Below, piece after piece: positions 37,100-47,359 of a stretch of 64,000 nt of DNA. The DNA is taken from assembly GCA_019245115.1 (NCBI GenBank), contig JAFARZ010000093.1, positions 31,795-95,794 on the forward strand, in the 5' to 3' direction. Position 1 is the first letter of the stretch. Each line of letters starts with the position of its first letter. Source of the DNA: Streptosporangiaceae bacterium (GTDB lineage Bacteria; Actinomycetota; Actinomycetes; Streptosporangiales; Streptosporangiaceae). Both the position numbers and the translations under genes were made by a program. Under the pieces are notes generated by a model that did no database searches, had not been told where the DNA came from, and saw only the letters and a program-made list of their open reading frames with translations.

Positions 37100-40000
37100 C
37101 GATTCTCCTGCTCTTCGGTTAGAACGGCGAAGACCACAGGGTCATCCGTTCCGCGCAGGGCCGTCACGAACGTCACGACCCGTGCGCTACCAGAGGTGAA
37201 GACAACCCAGCCGGGTTCGGGAGTCGCGGCCAGAGTCAGTGGATCCGAGGCGGATCTACCCGTTTTCACCAGGCATTCTGTCGCCGACCAGGCTCGTGTG
37301 GCGGCGACGGTCTCGTCTTCTCCGGTTTCGTCGGCCACCAGCCGCACCAGGGACTGCCGGGCGCTGCCGAGCAGGCCTGCCCATTCACTGGCGGGCCGCC
37401 TGGCGGCGGGCTCCACATCGCATCCCAGCGGCGCCGGTCCGGCGACGGCGAAGACGAGCCCCGGGCCATGGGCAAGCGATATCCCCGTCTCCGGGCCCGC
37501 GTCCGCGCCAGGGGCTTGAGGGCCGCTGTCGAGCCATGGTTCCGCGCGGCCGTCGGGCCGGTGACGCAGCCTTGCCGGCCGTCCAAGTACGCGGCTGGCG
37601 GCGCGTTCGGCTGCGGGGGCGCGCTCGCCGGTGGCCTCCGGCTCGACGGCTACGCGCATCGGCCTTCCTGGCAGCATGCTCGCCAGCCGGCGCTCCAGGA
37701 ACGGGCCCAGCAGAGGCGGGAACCACGGACCGCGGCCGTCACGCCTGCTGACCGCGCTCAACCGCAGGCCATCCCACTGCTCGACGATGCGCCCCGCATC
37801 GTCGAAGACAGCGAGGTCATATACGTAGGTCTGGCCCTCATGCCGCCGCTCTCGCGCGGAAAGCACCATGCGTTCCGGCCAGGGTCCACGGGCGGGCACC
37901 AGCCGGCCAACCCTGGCGGGCAGCAGGGTGGCGTCGGGTACGCACGCCTGAATGGCGTGCATGAAGGCGTCACGAGGCCCGGGGTGGGCCAGCACGAGCC
38001 GGCTTGCTACCGTCGGGGCGAACCAGGGAACATCGCGCCCCCCGGAAATCTCGGCGAGGCAGCCAGTGGCCCCGAGCTGCCGGTATCCAGCAAGGTGCTG
38101 GAATCGCGGTCCCTGGAAGAGAAGGGTCCCGTAGAGGTCGGCCACCGGGTCGGACGGGATAAGGGGCAGCAGGCTCGCGGCAGGCGGCTCCACGCGTTCC
38201 TGCGGCGTGGTGCTCAGCGTGCAGATGCCGCGCATATGCCCGGCAGCGAATCGTGTTTCGCTGCTGCGGATCTCTACCTCGACGGTATTGGCGTCGCGGG
38301 CCAGCGCGGCAACGCGAATGGTCGTGGCGCCACCCGGCCGGATGATGATGGGCCGGGAGAATTCGACGTTTTTCCATTCACGAATGGTTGTCCGGCCGGT
38401 CACCGCGGTCGCGACCTGCGTCATGGCTTCCAGCGCCAGCACGCCGGGGAAGATCATCTCGCCGTCGACCCGGTGATCAGTCAGGTAGGGGTCGTCATAT
38501 TCGCTGAGCTGAGCCTCGGTGATGAGCTCGATACCCGGATAATGCACTACTGCCTTGTCCGTGAATCGTGCCAGAGGCAGATCGGATGGCTCGAATGTCA
38601 CGGTGGACAGGCCGCCTAGCCGCCCGCTGACCACGACGGCCGGGGGAGTTGCTGGATCGCCGATCAGGCGGCGCAGGACCGCTATGCCCGCGTCCGGTGA
38701 GATGGGGGTGATGCCCTGCCGTGCCAAAGCCTCGACGACACCGAGCCGTTCACCCATCCCCGCCCCAGACCACACTGACCACTCAACGCTCAAGCACCGG
38801 CAGCCCGCGAGTTCACGGCCCGTCTCGGTGATCAGCGCCGTAAGCCAGTCGTTCGCGATCGCATAGTCAGCCTGACCGCGCAAGCCCGTGCGCCCGATGA
38901 TGCTGCCGAAGCCGACCAGCAGGCGCAACCGCTGTTTGTCGATCGCGTCGAGCACGGTCCGGAGACCGTCGACCTTCGGCGCCACCGTCCGGCGGAATGC
39001 CTCCTCCTCGAGCGTGGCGAGAGGCGCGGGCTCGTTACGGCCCGCACCATGCATGATCGCGGTGACCTCGCCGAGGCGCGCGCGTGCCTCCCTGATGGCC
39101 CGCGCCACCTCAGACCGGTTCGTGAGATCCGCGCGCAGGTAACAGTGCCGGATCCGGGCCTCCCTCAGCCGGTCTAGATTCGCGGCCAGCTCCGCGTCGG
39201 CAGCGGGGTCGGCTCTGCCCAGGATCGCCAGTGCGGTGCCGCTGTCGAGAGCAATGGCACGCGCGCACTCCGCGGTGATCCCCTTGCCTCCGCCTGTCAC
39301 CAACATGACATCCTTGGCGGTCAGGGCAGGTCGAACGGGTTCGCCGAGGTCCAGCGGGCGCAGCAACGGTACGCGGCGGGCACCGTCCGCGTCGAGACGT
39401 ACCTCGGTAAACCCGGTGGCGCTCGCAACTTCGGCGACAATCCAGTCCACTGCCGCGGTATCCGGTGAGACGTCGATCACGCAGGTGGTGACCTGGGGGG
39501 ACTCGAGGTGCAGGGTCTTGGCCAGCGCGGTGGCACCGCGTCCGTGCTGGATGACGGCAAGGCGCTGCGGGCCGTCAGCGGCCAGTGCTGTGCGCGCGGC
39601 ATCGAGCAGCAGGCCGATATGCTGTGCGCCGCAATCGGGCGGAAGACAGAGCGCTACGCCACCGCCGATCCCGGCATGGTCCAGCGCGCGTAGCAACGGT
39701 TTCGCCAGCGGGTGGCCGTCGGTCGCCAGCATGGTCCACTTTCCGGGGATCCGCGCGGACGGCTGGCGGGGCCGCTCGGCCTTGACCCAGTCGACCGCGA
39801 ATGGCCGGATCCACGGCCCGGCGCCTTCGGGAGCCATGCCAGCGCCGTCATCGTCAAGGTTTGCGGTGACGGCCAGCTCATCCAAGGTCTGAGCCAGCTC
39901 CGCCACGGTCGCCGTGGCGAAGCTGGTGACCGGCGCCATCGTCGCGAGTCCTCGCTGCTGCGCCGCCGTAGTGACAATCTGCCCGACAGTGATCGAGCTG

Positions 40001-42948
40001 AGATGAAGATCGTCAAGCAGGCGGCTTCCTGGCTGAACGCTTTCCAGCGGTAGTTCCGTCCGCTCCGCGGCCAGCCGGCGCAGCAACCCCAGCGTGGTTT
40101 CCTCGTCCCGCGGATCAGGCCCGGCGGAAACATCCATGTCGCCATCGGCCGTAGGTTCCAGCTGGGTCGAGGGCTGGTCGCAGGCGGGTGCGGCCTCGCA
40201 GGGACTGGTGAAGAACCGTAGCGTGCCGTTCGGCTTCAGCGGCCGGGCCAGGCGGCTCTCGAAAAGGGCGTCAAGACACAGCGGGACACCGGTGACCACG
40301 GCGGCGGCGGCCGCTCTGAGCAGAGGACCTAGCGAGCGGCCGTCGGTGGACAGGGGGAAGACAGGTACACCGATCGCCTCGCGGGCCAGGCCGCTCAGTA
40401 CGGCGCCGGGCCCTACCTCCAGGAACAGGCCGATGCCGGACTCGCCCGCGGACGTGATCGCTTCGAGGAAGCGGACCGGCCTGGTGATCTGGTCCCGCAA
40501 CAAGGCCCGCAGGTCCGTTTCGCGCGACAGCTCGGCTCCGGTGACCGTGGAGATCACTCGCCGCTGGGGGACTCCGAAACGTTCTCCCGTGAGATGGGCC
40601 GAGAAGGCCTGGACTGCTGGTTCGACCAGCGGGGAATGGAACGCGTGCGACACATTAAGGCGCGTCCAGGCGAATCCCTGCTGCACCGCCTGGTGCCCGA
40701 TCGCGCCAACCGCGTCGGCGGGGCCGGCGATCACCGTCTGGCGGGGGCCATTGAGCGCGGCGATGACGACCCCATGACCGTTGAGCATCGAGGCAACGAC
40801 CTCCGCGGATGCCCCGATGCTCGCCATGGCACCGTCAGGACGCGCGCTCCGGGCCATCGCGGCACCGCGTGCGCTCGCGATACGCAGCGCAGCCGCATCG
40901 TCGAAGACGCCTGCCCAGCGCAGCGCGGCGAGCTCGCCGACGCTGTGCCCGACCGCGACGTTAGCCTCGATGGCGAGGCTGTCCAGAATCCGTAGCCCCG
41001 CCAGCGACGCGGCTATGATCCGGGGCTGGGCGATTTCGGTGGCGGCCGGATCACGGCCGGGCGGCAAGGCAACCTGGTCATAGAGATCGGCGACCTGGGG
41101 GAAACGGCGCCGGTGAATGCCGCCGAGGTCCGGCCCGGCATCCGGGGCGGAGCCCTGTCCGGGAAACAGCAACCCGATGCGGGAATGCCCCGTTACCTGG
41201 CCCGTGAATGCGCCGGTCTCGGGTTCCAGCAGGCGCTGCTCTCCGCGTCGCAGCGCATCGAGCAGCCGCCTGATGCTGGCGGCAGCTCGCATCGGCGAAT
41301 CGGCGACGACGGCGGCGCGCGCCGGGCGGCCCGCGTACTGCCCATGCAGGGTCACTGCGAGGTCGGTCAGCTCGGCGTAGGAAAGCGCGGGAAGCAGATC
41401 CGCAGCCTGGCGCAGCCGGGCCGTGAGGTCTACCTGATCTTCAGCGTCGAATATCAGCAGTTCCTCATCCTGCGCGGAGGCCAGCAGAGAGGCGAGGGAC
41501 ATGCGGCCGGTGGCCTGCCCGGGGCGGCCAGGCCCGGTACCCGCGCCGGGCTGGCTTCCGACGGCCTCCTCCACTACCACATGAGTGTTGATCCCCCCGA
41601 AGCCCATCGACGTGACGCCCGCACGCCGCGGCTGGCCCTCGGGCCACCGCTCGCCTCGGGACGCGCGCAGCGCCGGTCGCTCGCCGGTCAGCAACGGGTG
41701 CGGGTCTACACATCCGGCGGTGGGCGGGATGATTCCTTCGTGGACCGCCAGCACCGCCTTGATCAGGCTGGCGATCCCGCAAGCCGCTTTCGTGTGGCCG
41801 ATCAGCGCCTTGATGCTGCCAATGGCGGAGGGCGCGGCATTGGGGTCGGCGTCGCGGCGTTCCCTGGAGATCGCCTCGAGTTCCACGGCGTCGCCAGCGG
41901 GGGTACCGGTACTGTGCCCTTCGAAATAGGGCACCGTGTCCGGTCCGAACCCCGATCGGTCGTAGGCGCGACGCATGGCCAGCTGGTAACCCCGCACCTC
42001 CGGCCGGGTGATACCACCGCGGCCGTCGGAGGACACCCCCCAGCCGCTGATCAGGGCATAGGGCCGCAGGCCCTGGGCGGCGGCGTCCTCCTCCCTCATC
42101 AAGATGGCCATGCCCGCGCCTTCACCCGGCCAGAATCCCGAATCGCCGCGGTCGTACACGCGCATCGGGCCGCCGGTGAGGGCGCCGACCCTGGCGAAGC
42201 CGACAAGCTCAAACGGGTCGATGCTCAGATCCACGCCGCCGGCGATGGCCACGTCGATCCCGTGGTCGGCTAGCTGAGAACACGCGGTGGCCACCGCGAG
42301 CAGGGATGACGAGCAGGCGCCATCCACGGTGTAGCCGCCGCCGTGCAGATCGAAGTAGTTGCAGATGCGGCCGGCGATCGTATTCGACAGCCCGCCGGCC
42401 AGGGTGTCCTCATCGGGTGGCGGAAAGGGTTTTTTGTACCGGTCCTCGAGCCCGGCGAGAAAAGACTGCACCCGGTCGGCTTCCCAGCCTTCATCAGCCA
42501 GTGCCGCCGCCACCGTACGGCGTACGTATGGCCAGCGCAGGCGCATCAGGTTGGCCCGGGCGAACTCGCCGGTGAGCGTGTTTCCCACGATGACGCCTGT
42601 CGCATCCGCGGGGAGCCCGGATCCGCCGGCGAATCCCGCGTCGGCCAGTGCCCGTGCGGCGACGTCAAGGGCCAGCCAGTGAGTCAGGTCGGTGGAACGA
42701 TAGGTGCTTCCCGCGACGGCGAAGGCGACCCGGTCGAATTCGTATCCCTCGATGACCGCGGCCATCTCGCAGTAAGAGCGATCCCTGGCACCACGATCGG
42801 GAGAGCAGTAATCGGCGCGCCGCATCCGCTCGTCTGGCAGACGACGGAACGCCCGGCGCTGTGCCAGCGCGTTCTCCCAGAGCCGCATCGGAGAAGATGC
42901 GTCAGGATATTCACACGCCAGGCCGACGATTGCGATCCTTGTTCCCAT
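37096..42948 (-). CDS. pksE: enediyne iterative type I polyketide synthase (PKSE)
   Basis: The 1950-residue chain has the enediyne order. KS (about 1-450) begins MGTRIAIVGLACEYPDA and has Cys212 in DGACSSSLL, with EGHSTGTPAGD and IGHTKAACG supplying the His residues. AT follows, with Ser669 in GHSVGELAAL. ACP has the carrier serine probably Ser985 in DDLHLSSITVGQI. KR has VTGGGKGITAE and the Tyr of QADYAIANDW. DH has DHRVDGEMIFPGVLA. A C-terminal PPTase domain shows GCDVEPAAR and WSATECLVK. There is no ER or MT. GGAGGT precedes ATG 42948. It builds the shared C15 polyene of enediyne cores with the adjacent thioesterase. It is the second gene of the operon. Confidence 0.96.
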   Translation of the reverse strand: MGTRIAIVGLACEYPDASSPMRLWENALAQRRAFRRLPDERMRRADYCSPDRGARDRSYCEMAAVIEGYEFDRVAFAVAGSTYRSTDLTHWLALDVAARALADAGFAGGSGLPADATGVIVGNTLTGEFARANLMRLRWPYVRRTVAAALADEGWEADRVQSFLAGLEDRYKKPFPPPDEDTLAGGLSNTIAGRICNYFDLHGGGYTVDGACSSSLLAVATACSQLADHGIDVAIAGGVDLSIDPFELVGFARVGALTGGPMRVYDRGDSGFWPGEGAGMAILMREEDAAAQGLRPYALISGWGVSSDGRGGITRPEVRGYQLAMRRAYDRSGFGPDTVPYFEGHSTGTPAGDAVELEAISRERRDADPNAAPSAIGSIKALIGHTKAACGIASLIKAVLAVHEGIIPPTAGCVDPHPLLTGERPALRASRGERWPEGQPRRAGVTSMGFGGINTHVVVEEAVGSQPGAGTGPGRPGQATGRMSLASLLASAQDEELLIFDAEDQVDLTARLRQAADLLPALSYAELTDLAVTLHGQYAGRPARAAVVADSPMRAAASIRRLLDALRRGEQRLLEPETGAFTGQVTGHSRIGLLFPGQGSAPDAGPDLGGIHRRRFPQVADLYDQVALPPGRDPAATEIAQPRIIAASLAGLRILDSLAIEANVAVGHSVGELAALRWAGVFDDAAALRIASARGAAMARSARPDGAMASIGASAEVVASMLNGHGVVIAALNGPRQTVIAGPADAVGAIGHQAVQQGFAWTRLNVSHAFHSPLVEPAVQAFSAHLTGERFGVPQRRVISTVTGAELSRETDLRALLRDQITRPVRFLEAITSAGESGIGLFLEVGPGAVLSGLAREAIGVPVFPLSTDGRSLGPLLRAAAAAVVTGVPLCLDALFESRLARPLKPNGTLRFFTSPCEAAPACDQPSTQLEPTADGDMDVSAGPDPRDEETTLGLLRRLAAERTELPLESVQPGSRLLDDLHLSSITVGQIVTTAAQQRGLATMAPVTSFATATVAELAQTLDELAVTANLDDDGAGMAPEGAGPWIRPFAVDWVKAERPRQPSARIPGKWTMLATDGHPLAKPLLRALDHAGIGGGVALCLPPDCGAQHIGLLLDAARTALAADGPQRLAVIQHGRGATALAKTLHLESPQVTTCVIDVSPDTAAVDWIVAEVASATGFTEVRLDADGARRVPLLRPLDLGEPVRPALTAKDVMLVTGGGKGITAECARAIALDSGTALAILGRADPAADAELAANLDRLREARIRHCYLRADLTNRSEVARAIREARARLGEVTAIMHGAGRNEPAPLATLEEEAFRRTVAPKVDGLRTVLDAIDKQRLRLLVGFGSIIGRTGLRGQADYAIANDWLTALITETGRELAGCRCLSVEWSVWSGAGMGERLGVVEALARQGITPISPDAGIAVLRRLIGDPATPPAVVVSGRLGGLSTVTFEPSDLPLARFTDKAVVHYPGIELITEAQLSEYDDPYLTDHRVDGEMIFPGVLALEAMTQVATAVTGRTTIREWKNVEFSRPIIIRPGGATTIRVAALARDANTVEVEIRSSETRFAAGHMRGICTLSTTPQERVEPPAASLLPLIPSDPVADLYGTLLFQGPRFQHLAGYRQLGATGCLAEISGGRDVPWFAPTVASRLVLAHPGPRDAFMHAIQACVPDATLLPARVGRLVPARGPWPERMVLSARERRHEGQTYVYDLAVFDDAGRIVEQWDGLRLSAVSRRDGRGPWFPPLLGPFLERRLASMLPGRPMRVAVEPEATGERAPAAERAASRVLGRPARLRHRPDGRAEPWLDSGPQAPGADAGPETGISLAHGPGLVFAVAGPAPLGCDVEPAARRPASEWAGLLGSARQSLVRLVADETGEDETVAATRAWSATECLVKTGRSASDPLTLAATPEPGWVVFTSGSARVVTFVTALRGTDDPVVFAVLTEEQENR

Positions 42949-42950
42949 AC

Positions 42951-43886
42951 CTACCTCCGGATGTCCTGCATGGCGGTGAAGCATTCCCGGATGGCGCGAC
43001 GCCAGGCCTGGTAAGCGCCCGGGAGCGCGGGATCCCGCGGCAGGCACTGATCAGTCAGCCGCGCCGCCTCCTCGGCATCGAGCCCGCACAGCGCCCTGGT
43101 GGCCGCATCGGTATGTTGCGTGGCCACGCCAGCCAGCAGTCTTGCCTTGGCCGCGAAAGCCGCGCCCTGCGCCAGGTGCGGACGGTAACCTCCGGACCGC
43201 TCGGCAAGGCTGATGAGTGCCGCCTTCCCGGCGCCGCCCGCGTAAGTCGCGGCGAGACCAGCACCTGACCACAGGTCGGCTCGGCGGTCCGGCTGGAAGC
43301 CGTCAATGGTGGCGGCGACGTGATCGACATCGGCGCCGCAGGTGAACCACAAGGCCCGGCCGACGCCGGGATCCACCGCGCTGCCTCCATGCGCGGGCCG
43401 TTCGTGCCTGCCGACAACCGCCGCGGTACGGAAGTACGCTTCATGGAAGCCGTAGCCGTCCATCGCCAGACTGCTCAGCAGCGGATCGCGCAGCCGGATC
43501 CGGCGGCGCAATGGGCGGGGCAGCCGCGCCATGGCCCATCCCGCGCCTACGTGTGCCATATAGACGTGCCGTGCGGCAGGGCCTTTGATAAAAGCGTCGA
43601 GCCGCGCGCGCCGGCCGGGCAGCAGGCCGTCCAGCAACGCGAGCGCCATTGCCGCGCCCTCATACCCGAAGCCGCGGAAGTACCCGTCGAGTTCTTCCAG
43701 CCTGCGGGCCACCTCGGGAATATCCCGGCTGGTCATCCCGTATTCGAGACCATCCAGAAAACAGGCGCCGATTTGCTCAAGCAACTTCTGCGCGGCCGCG
43801 TCGCCAGCCTGGAATCCACGGCGCGCAAATGTTACCTCATCCGGATGAGGCGCTACAAGTTTGTGGCAAATGGTCCCGATGGGCAT
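42951..43886 (-). CDS. unbL: DUF1702 (UnbL-like) enediyne-associated protein
   Basis: The 311-residue protein starts MPIGTICHKLVAPHPDEVTF and continues with GFQAGDAAAQKLLEQIGACFLDG, then RGFGYEGAAMALALLDG and FHEAYF, matching the DUF1702 family that accompanies enediyne synthases (often called UnbL). The reaction is unknown; an accessory role in polyene processing is assumed from its constant presence. It is the first gene of the seven-gene minus-strand operon and ends 2 bases before the synthase start. Its ribosome site is tandemly duplicated. Confidence 0.88.
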   Translation of the reverse strand: MPIGTICHKLVAPHPDEVTFARRGFQAGDAAAQKLLEQIGACFLDGLEYGMTSRDIPEVARRLEELDGYFRGFGYEGAAMALALLDGLLPGRRARLDAFIKGPAARHVYMAHVGAGWAMARLPRPLRRRIRLRDPLLSSLAMDGYGFHEAYFRTAAVVGRHERPAHGGSAVDPGVGRALWFTCGADVDHVAATIDGFQPDRRADLWSGAGLAATYAGGAGKAALISLAERSGGYRPHLAQGAAFAAKARLLAGVATQHTDAATRALCGLDAEEAARLTDQCLPRDPALPGAYQAWRRAIRECFTAMQDIRR

Positions 43887-44204
43887 CTCTTCTCCTTATC
43901 TTCTCCTTATCACGGAGCTGATGCGTCTTGATCGGTGCTGTTTCAGCGCCCGGCAATCCGCGTTAGTCAGTCACTTGGTCCGGATCATCCCATTGGGGAT
44001 CGGGCGCACCTTCTCCGAAGTTGCGGTTTTAGGGCGTGACTATGGCCTGCCTTCTGCCGTTGATTATGAAGTGGCTTGAACCCCAAAGAGCACAACCTTT
44101 TCTCAGTTCGCGTTCGTCACACAGACATGTTCTTCGCTTGACGTCGTGTGATCGCAGCATGTGAATATGGGGTACGGCCTTGGTAATCGAAAGTGGAGAT
44201 CCCA
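43887..44204. other. divergent control region of the polyketide operon
   Basis: This 318-base gap separates the polyketide operon (leftward) and the AraC-like gene (rightward), so it must contain the main operon promoter. Besides the duplicated ribosome site at its left end I see no firm operator or coding sequence. Confidence 0.55.
43890..43911 (-). promoter_or_regulatory. tandemly duplicated ribosome-binding site
   Basis: On the minus strand GATAAGGAGAA occurs twice in direct succession (two perfect 11-base copies) just before the first ATG of the polyketide operon. The inner AAGGAG is correctly spaced for the ATG at 43886; the outer copy is 11 bases further. It may boost or buffer translation initiation. 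Confidence 0.75.
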
Positions 44205-44945
44205 GTGGATGAGATGATCCGTCGCGCTATCGACACGATGTACGATCAGTACTGTTATTCGCTGAGCACACAGGACCTTGCTGCCGTCGCCGCTCTAAGC
44301 CCTTTTCATTTCATTCGTAAGTTTAGCCGCGCGACTGGAGTAACACCCGGGAATTTTCTGGCAGCCATACGGATTGCCCAGGCGAAATGGCTGCTGCACA
44401 CGACAGCTCTCCGTGTGTCTGACATCATGTACAGCGTCGGCTATCACAGCGTAGGCACTTTTACAAGGAAATTTACGGCTAGCGTGGGAAAGCCGCCTAC
44501 CATCTACCGTGCCTCCGCGGTGGAAATGTCGTTCCCTAACGGGCCAAGTGGGCTACCAGCCACCGGAACGGTCACCGGCATTCTGGACACGCCGGCCGGA
44601 TCCCCGGTGCATACAGTGGTGGTAGGCGTCTTCGCCGGCCCGGCCGCATGGGGACGTCCGGAACGGATCGCGGTTCTCGATCGACCCGGTCCGTGGCGTC
44701 TGGAGGGAATCAGGCCAGGCGTCTACCACGTGACCGCCGTCGCATCGCTCGATTGCTGGAATGACGAACGGCGGACGGTTCCCATCCGGGATCCCGCCGC
44801 CGTGGGCACCGCGGGCCCGCTCACCGTTCTGCCCGGTTCAGTGCATAGCGTGCGCCTCCGTCTCTTGCCCTGGCCCCGCCTCCGGATGCCGGTCCTGTTC
44901 CCGCTTCCGTGCGTTACCGCTCCGTGTGTAGGGATTCACCCGTAA
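44205..44945 (+). CDS. AraC-family regulator with C-terminal beta domain
   Basis: The 246-residue protein starts with an AraC/XylS DNA-binding domain (residues about 8-105): STQDLAAVAALSPFHFIRKF, GVTPGNFLAAIRIAQAK and SDIMYSVGYHSVGTFTRKF. The HTH is N-terminal, the reverse of classical AraC. The last 130 residues include LRPGVYHVTAV-like beta segments reminiscent of carboxypeptidase-regulatory domains and may be the sensor. The GTG at 44205 has GGAG 6 bases upstream; a GTG at 44193 is possible. Being divergent from the polyketide operon, it is a candidate direct regulator of it. Its end overlaps the convergent clpC end by 10 bases. Confidence 0.82.
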   Translation: MDEMIRRAIDTMYDQYCYSLSTQDLAAVAALSPFHFIRKFSRATGVTPGNFLAAIRIAQAKWLLHTTALRVSDIMYSVGYHSVGTFTRKFTASVGKPPTIYRASAVEMSFPNGPSGLPATGTVTGILDTPAGSPVHTVVVGVFAGPAAWGRPERIAVLDRPGPWRLEGIRPGVYHVTAVASLDCWNDERRTVPIRDPAAVGTAGPLTVLPGSVHSVRLRLLPWPRLRMPVLFPLPCVTAPCVGIHP

Positions 44946-47359
44946 CTGAGAGACTGGATAGGCGGCCGGCGGTCCGAGGAGCCCTTCCAGGCGTCGGCGG
45001 CGAAGGTGAGTCGCGCCGCCTTACCGGCCCCTTCTGAGCCGACATGGATGACCTGGCCGGGGTGAACCTCGCCGAAGAGAATCATCTCCGAGATGTGGTC
45101 CTCGATTTCGCGCCGGATGGTGCGGCGTAGCGGTCGGGCGCCAAGCACAGGGTCATAGCCGCGCTCAGCGAGCAGCTCCCGGGCTTCCTCTCTGAGCTCG
45201 ATCATTATGTCGCGATCCTGGAGCCGCTCGTTGATGCCGGCGATCATCAGGTTGACGATCTGGGCCGTCTCATGGCGGGTGAGCTGATTGAAGACGATGG
45301 TTTCGTCCACCCGGTTCAGGAACTCTGGCCTGAACTTGTGCTTGAGTTCGCGCTCGACATTCGACTTCATCGCCTGGTAGGGGAGAACGTCGCTTACTGG
45401 GGCGAAGCCAACGGGTGCTCCCCTGGATATGCCATCGGTGCCCAGGTTGGTCGTCATGACGATGATCGTGTTCTTGAAATCAACGACCCGGCCTTGGGCG
45501 TCGGTGAGCCGTCCCTCTTCAAGGACTTGCAGCAGCGCGTTAAATATATCAGGATGAGCCTTCTCGATCTCATCGAATAGCACGACGGAGAACGGCTTCT
45601 GCCGTATATTCTCGGTCAGCTGGCCACCCTCCTCATAACCCACGTAACCAGGTGGCGAGCCAAACAGCCGGGAGACAGCATGCTTTTCCATATACTCGCT
45701 CATATCGAGCTGGATCAGCATGTCTTCGTCGCCAAAGAGGAACTCTGCCAGAGTCTTCGACAACTCTGTTTTGCCGACTCCGGACGGCCCGGCGAAGATA
45801 AACGTTCCGCCGGGGCGTTTCGGATCCTTCAACCCGGCCCGTATGCGGCGGATCGACTCGGAAAGTGACCTTATCGCATCATCTTGGCCGATTACCCGCT
45901 TATGAAGTTCCGCCTCCATCCGGAGCAGCTGTGCGGATTCCTCGGCGGTGAGCCGGAACACCGGGATACCGGTTGTGCTGGCGACAACCTCGGCGATCAG
46001 ATCCTCGGTGACCGCGTCCAGCTGAGCATCCGTGTCCAGCTGAGCATCCGTGTCCAGCTGAGCGTCCGCGACCCGCTGAGCGTCCGCGGTCTCCCCGCCG
46101 TCCTGGAGGAGATCCCGCCGTCTGATCGTGCGCCGGATCCGCAACCGGGACCCGGCCTCGTCGATCAGGTCGATTGCCTTGTCCGGCAGAAACCGGTCGG
46201 AGATGTAACGATCGGCTAGCTGGGCGGCGGCTACCAGCGCCGGGTCCGTAATCGATACCTGGTGATAGGTCTCGTACCGATCCCGCAGCCCTTTGAGGAT
46301 GTCGATCGTCTGCGCCAGTGATGGTTCGGCGACTTGTACTGGCTGGAACCTGCGTTCGAGCGCAGGCTCCCGTTCCAAGTGCCTCCGGTATTCGTCCAGG
46401 GTCGTCGCTCCGATCGTCTGGAGCTCACCCCGGGCCAGCATTGGCTTGAGGATGCTCGCCGCGTCGATTGCTCCGTCCGCCGCGCCGGCGCCCACCAGAG
46501 TGTGGATCTCGTCGATGAACAAGATGATGTCGCCGCGAGTCTGGATCTCGCTCAGCACCTTCTTCAAGCGTTCTTCGAAATCCCCGCGGTACCTCGTGCC
46601 GGCGACGAGCGCGGCCAGGTCCAGGGTATAGACCTGCTTTTCCCGCAGGGTTTCGGGTACCGCGCCCTCGGCGATCAGCTGCGACAGTCCTTCGACCACC
46701 GCGGTTTTCCCCACGCCCGGTTCTCCGACCAGGACGGGATTGTTCTTCGTCCGGCGCGAGAGGATCTGCATCACCCGCTCGATCTCACGATCCCGGCCGA
46801 TCACCGGATCCAGCTTCCCTGCTTGAGCGGCCTGAGTGAGATTCAGCCCGAACTGGTCCATCGCCGGGGACATGGACGACTTCGCACGCGTACGGAGGTC
46901 CCGGCCCTCTGGTTCCGTGCCATGAATTCCGTCCAGGAGCTGGAGCACTCGCTCACGTATCCCTTCCAGGCTGACGCTGGGGTGCATACTCAGCAGCGTC
47001 TGAGCCCCGGCATCGTCGCCCTCGTTCAGCAATCCCAGCAGGATGTGCTCGGCCCCGATGTACGCATGACCCATTTGCAGCGCTTCCCGCAGGGAGTGCT
47101 CCAGTACTCTCTTAACCCCCGGAGTGAACGGAATCTGCCCGGTGGGCGGGCGCTCTCCCTGGCCGGCCATCTCCTGGATCCGGTCGCGGACTCCGCCCAG
47201 GCTGATTCCGAGGCGCTCCAGCGCCTCGGCTCCCTGGCCCTCATGAAGCAGTCCGAGCAGTATGTGCTCGGTTCCGAGATAGCTGTGATTGAGCATGCGG
47301 GCTTCTTCTTGAGCCAGGACCACGATCCGCCGCGCCTGGTCGGTGAAACGCTCGAACAC
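44936..47359 (-). CDS. clpC: ClpC-like AAA+ unfoldase with replaced middle domain
   Basis: The 807-residue protein has the ClpC layout: duplicated N-domain (residues 1-145), D1 with GEPGVGKT and [14 protein letters not shown]2 with [17 protein letters not shown] and [11 protein letters not shown], and the ClpP-contact region typical of Clp ATPases. The middle domain normally carries a UVR-type coiled coil; here that part is lost and residues about 425-448 are an Asp/Ala/Gln repeat (TDAQLD units). It may therefore respond differently to adaptors. It starts with GTG, with GGGAGG 8 bases upstream. A housekeeping ClpC is expected elsewhere, so this may be a cluster-borne second copy. Confidence 0.9.
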   Translation of the reverse strand: MFERFTDQARRIVVLAQEEARMLNHSYLGTEHILLGLLHEGQGAEALERLGISLGGVRDRIQEMAGQGERPPTGQIPFTPGVKRVLEHSLREALQMGHAYIGAEHILLGLLNEGDDAGAQTLLSMHPSVSLEGIRERVLQLLDGIHGTEPEGRDLRTRAKSSMSPAMDQFGLNLTQAAQAGKLDPVIGRDREIERVMQILSRRTKNNPVLVGEPGVGKTAVVEGLSQLIAEGAVPETLREKQVYTLDLAALVAGTRYRGDFEERLKKVLSEIQTRGDIILFIDEIHTLVGAGAADGAIDAASILKPMLARGELQTIGATTLDEYRRHLEREPALERRFQPVQVAEPSLAQTIDILKGLRDRYETYHQVSITDPALVAAAQLADRYISDRFLPDKAIDLIDEAGSRLRIRRTIRRRDLLQDGGETADAQRVADAQLDTDAQLDTDAQLDAVTEDLIAEVVASTTGIPVFRLTAEESAQLLRMEAELHKRVIGQDDAIRSLSESIRRIRAGLKDPKRPGGTFIFAGPSGVGKTELSKTLAEFLFGDEDMLIQLDMSEYMEKHAVSRLFGSPPGYVGYEEGGQLTENIRQKPFSVVLFDEIEKAHPDIFNALLQVLEEGRLTDAQGRVVDFKNTIIVMTTNLGTDGISRGAPVGFAPVSDVLPYQAMKSNVERELKHKFRPEFLNRVDETIVFNQLTRHETAQIVNLMIAGINERLQDRDIMIELREEARELLAERGYDPVLGARPLRRTIRREIEDHISEMILFGEVHPGQVIHVGSEGAGKAARLTFAADAWKGSSDRRPPIQSLSYG
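46016..46087 (-). repeat. 18-bp tandem repeat inside clpC
   Basis: On the plus strand GTCCAGCTGAGCATCCGT occurs at 46016-46033 and 46034-46051, with a third slightly changed copy to 46069 and a fourth degenerate one to 46087. It encodes in-frame hexapeptides TDAQLD/ADAQRV in the place of the ClpC middle domain and looks like recent slippage expansion. Confidence 0.9.

Noticed and set aside
46016..46087. CRISPR-like repeat array
   Set aside because: Contiguous 18-bp coding repeat without spacers, inside clpC.
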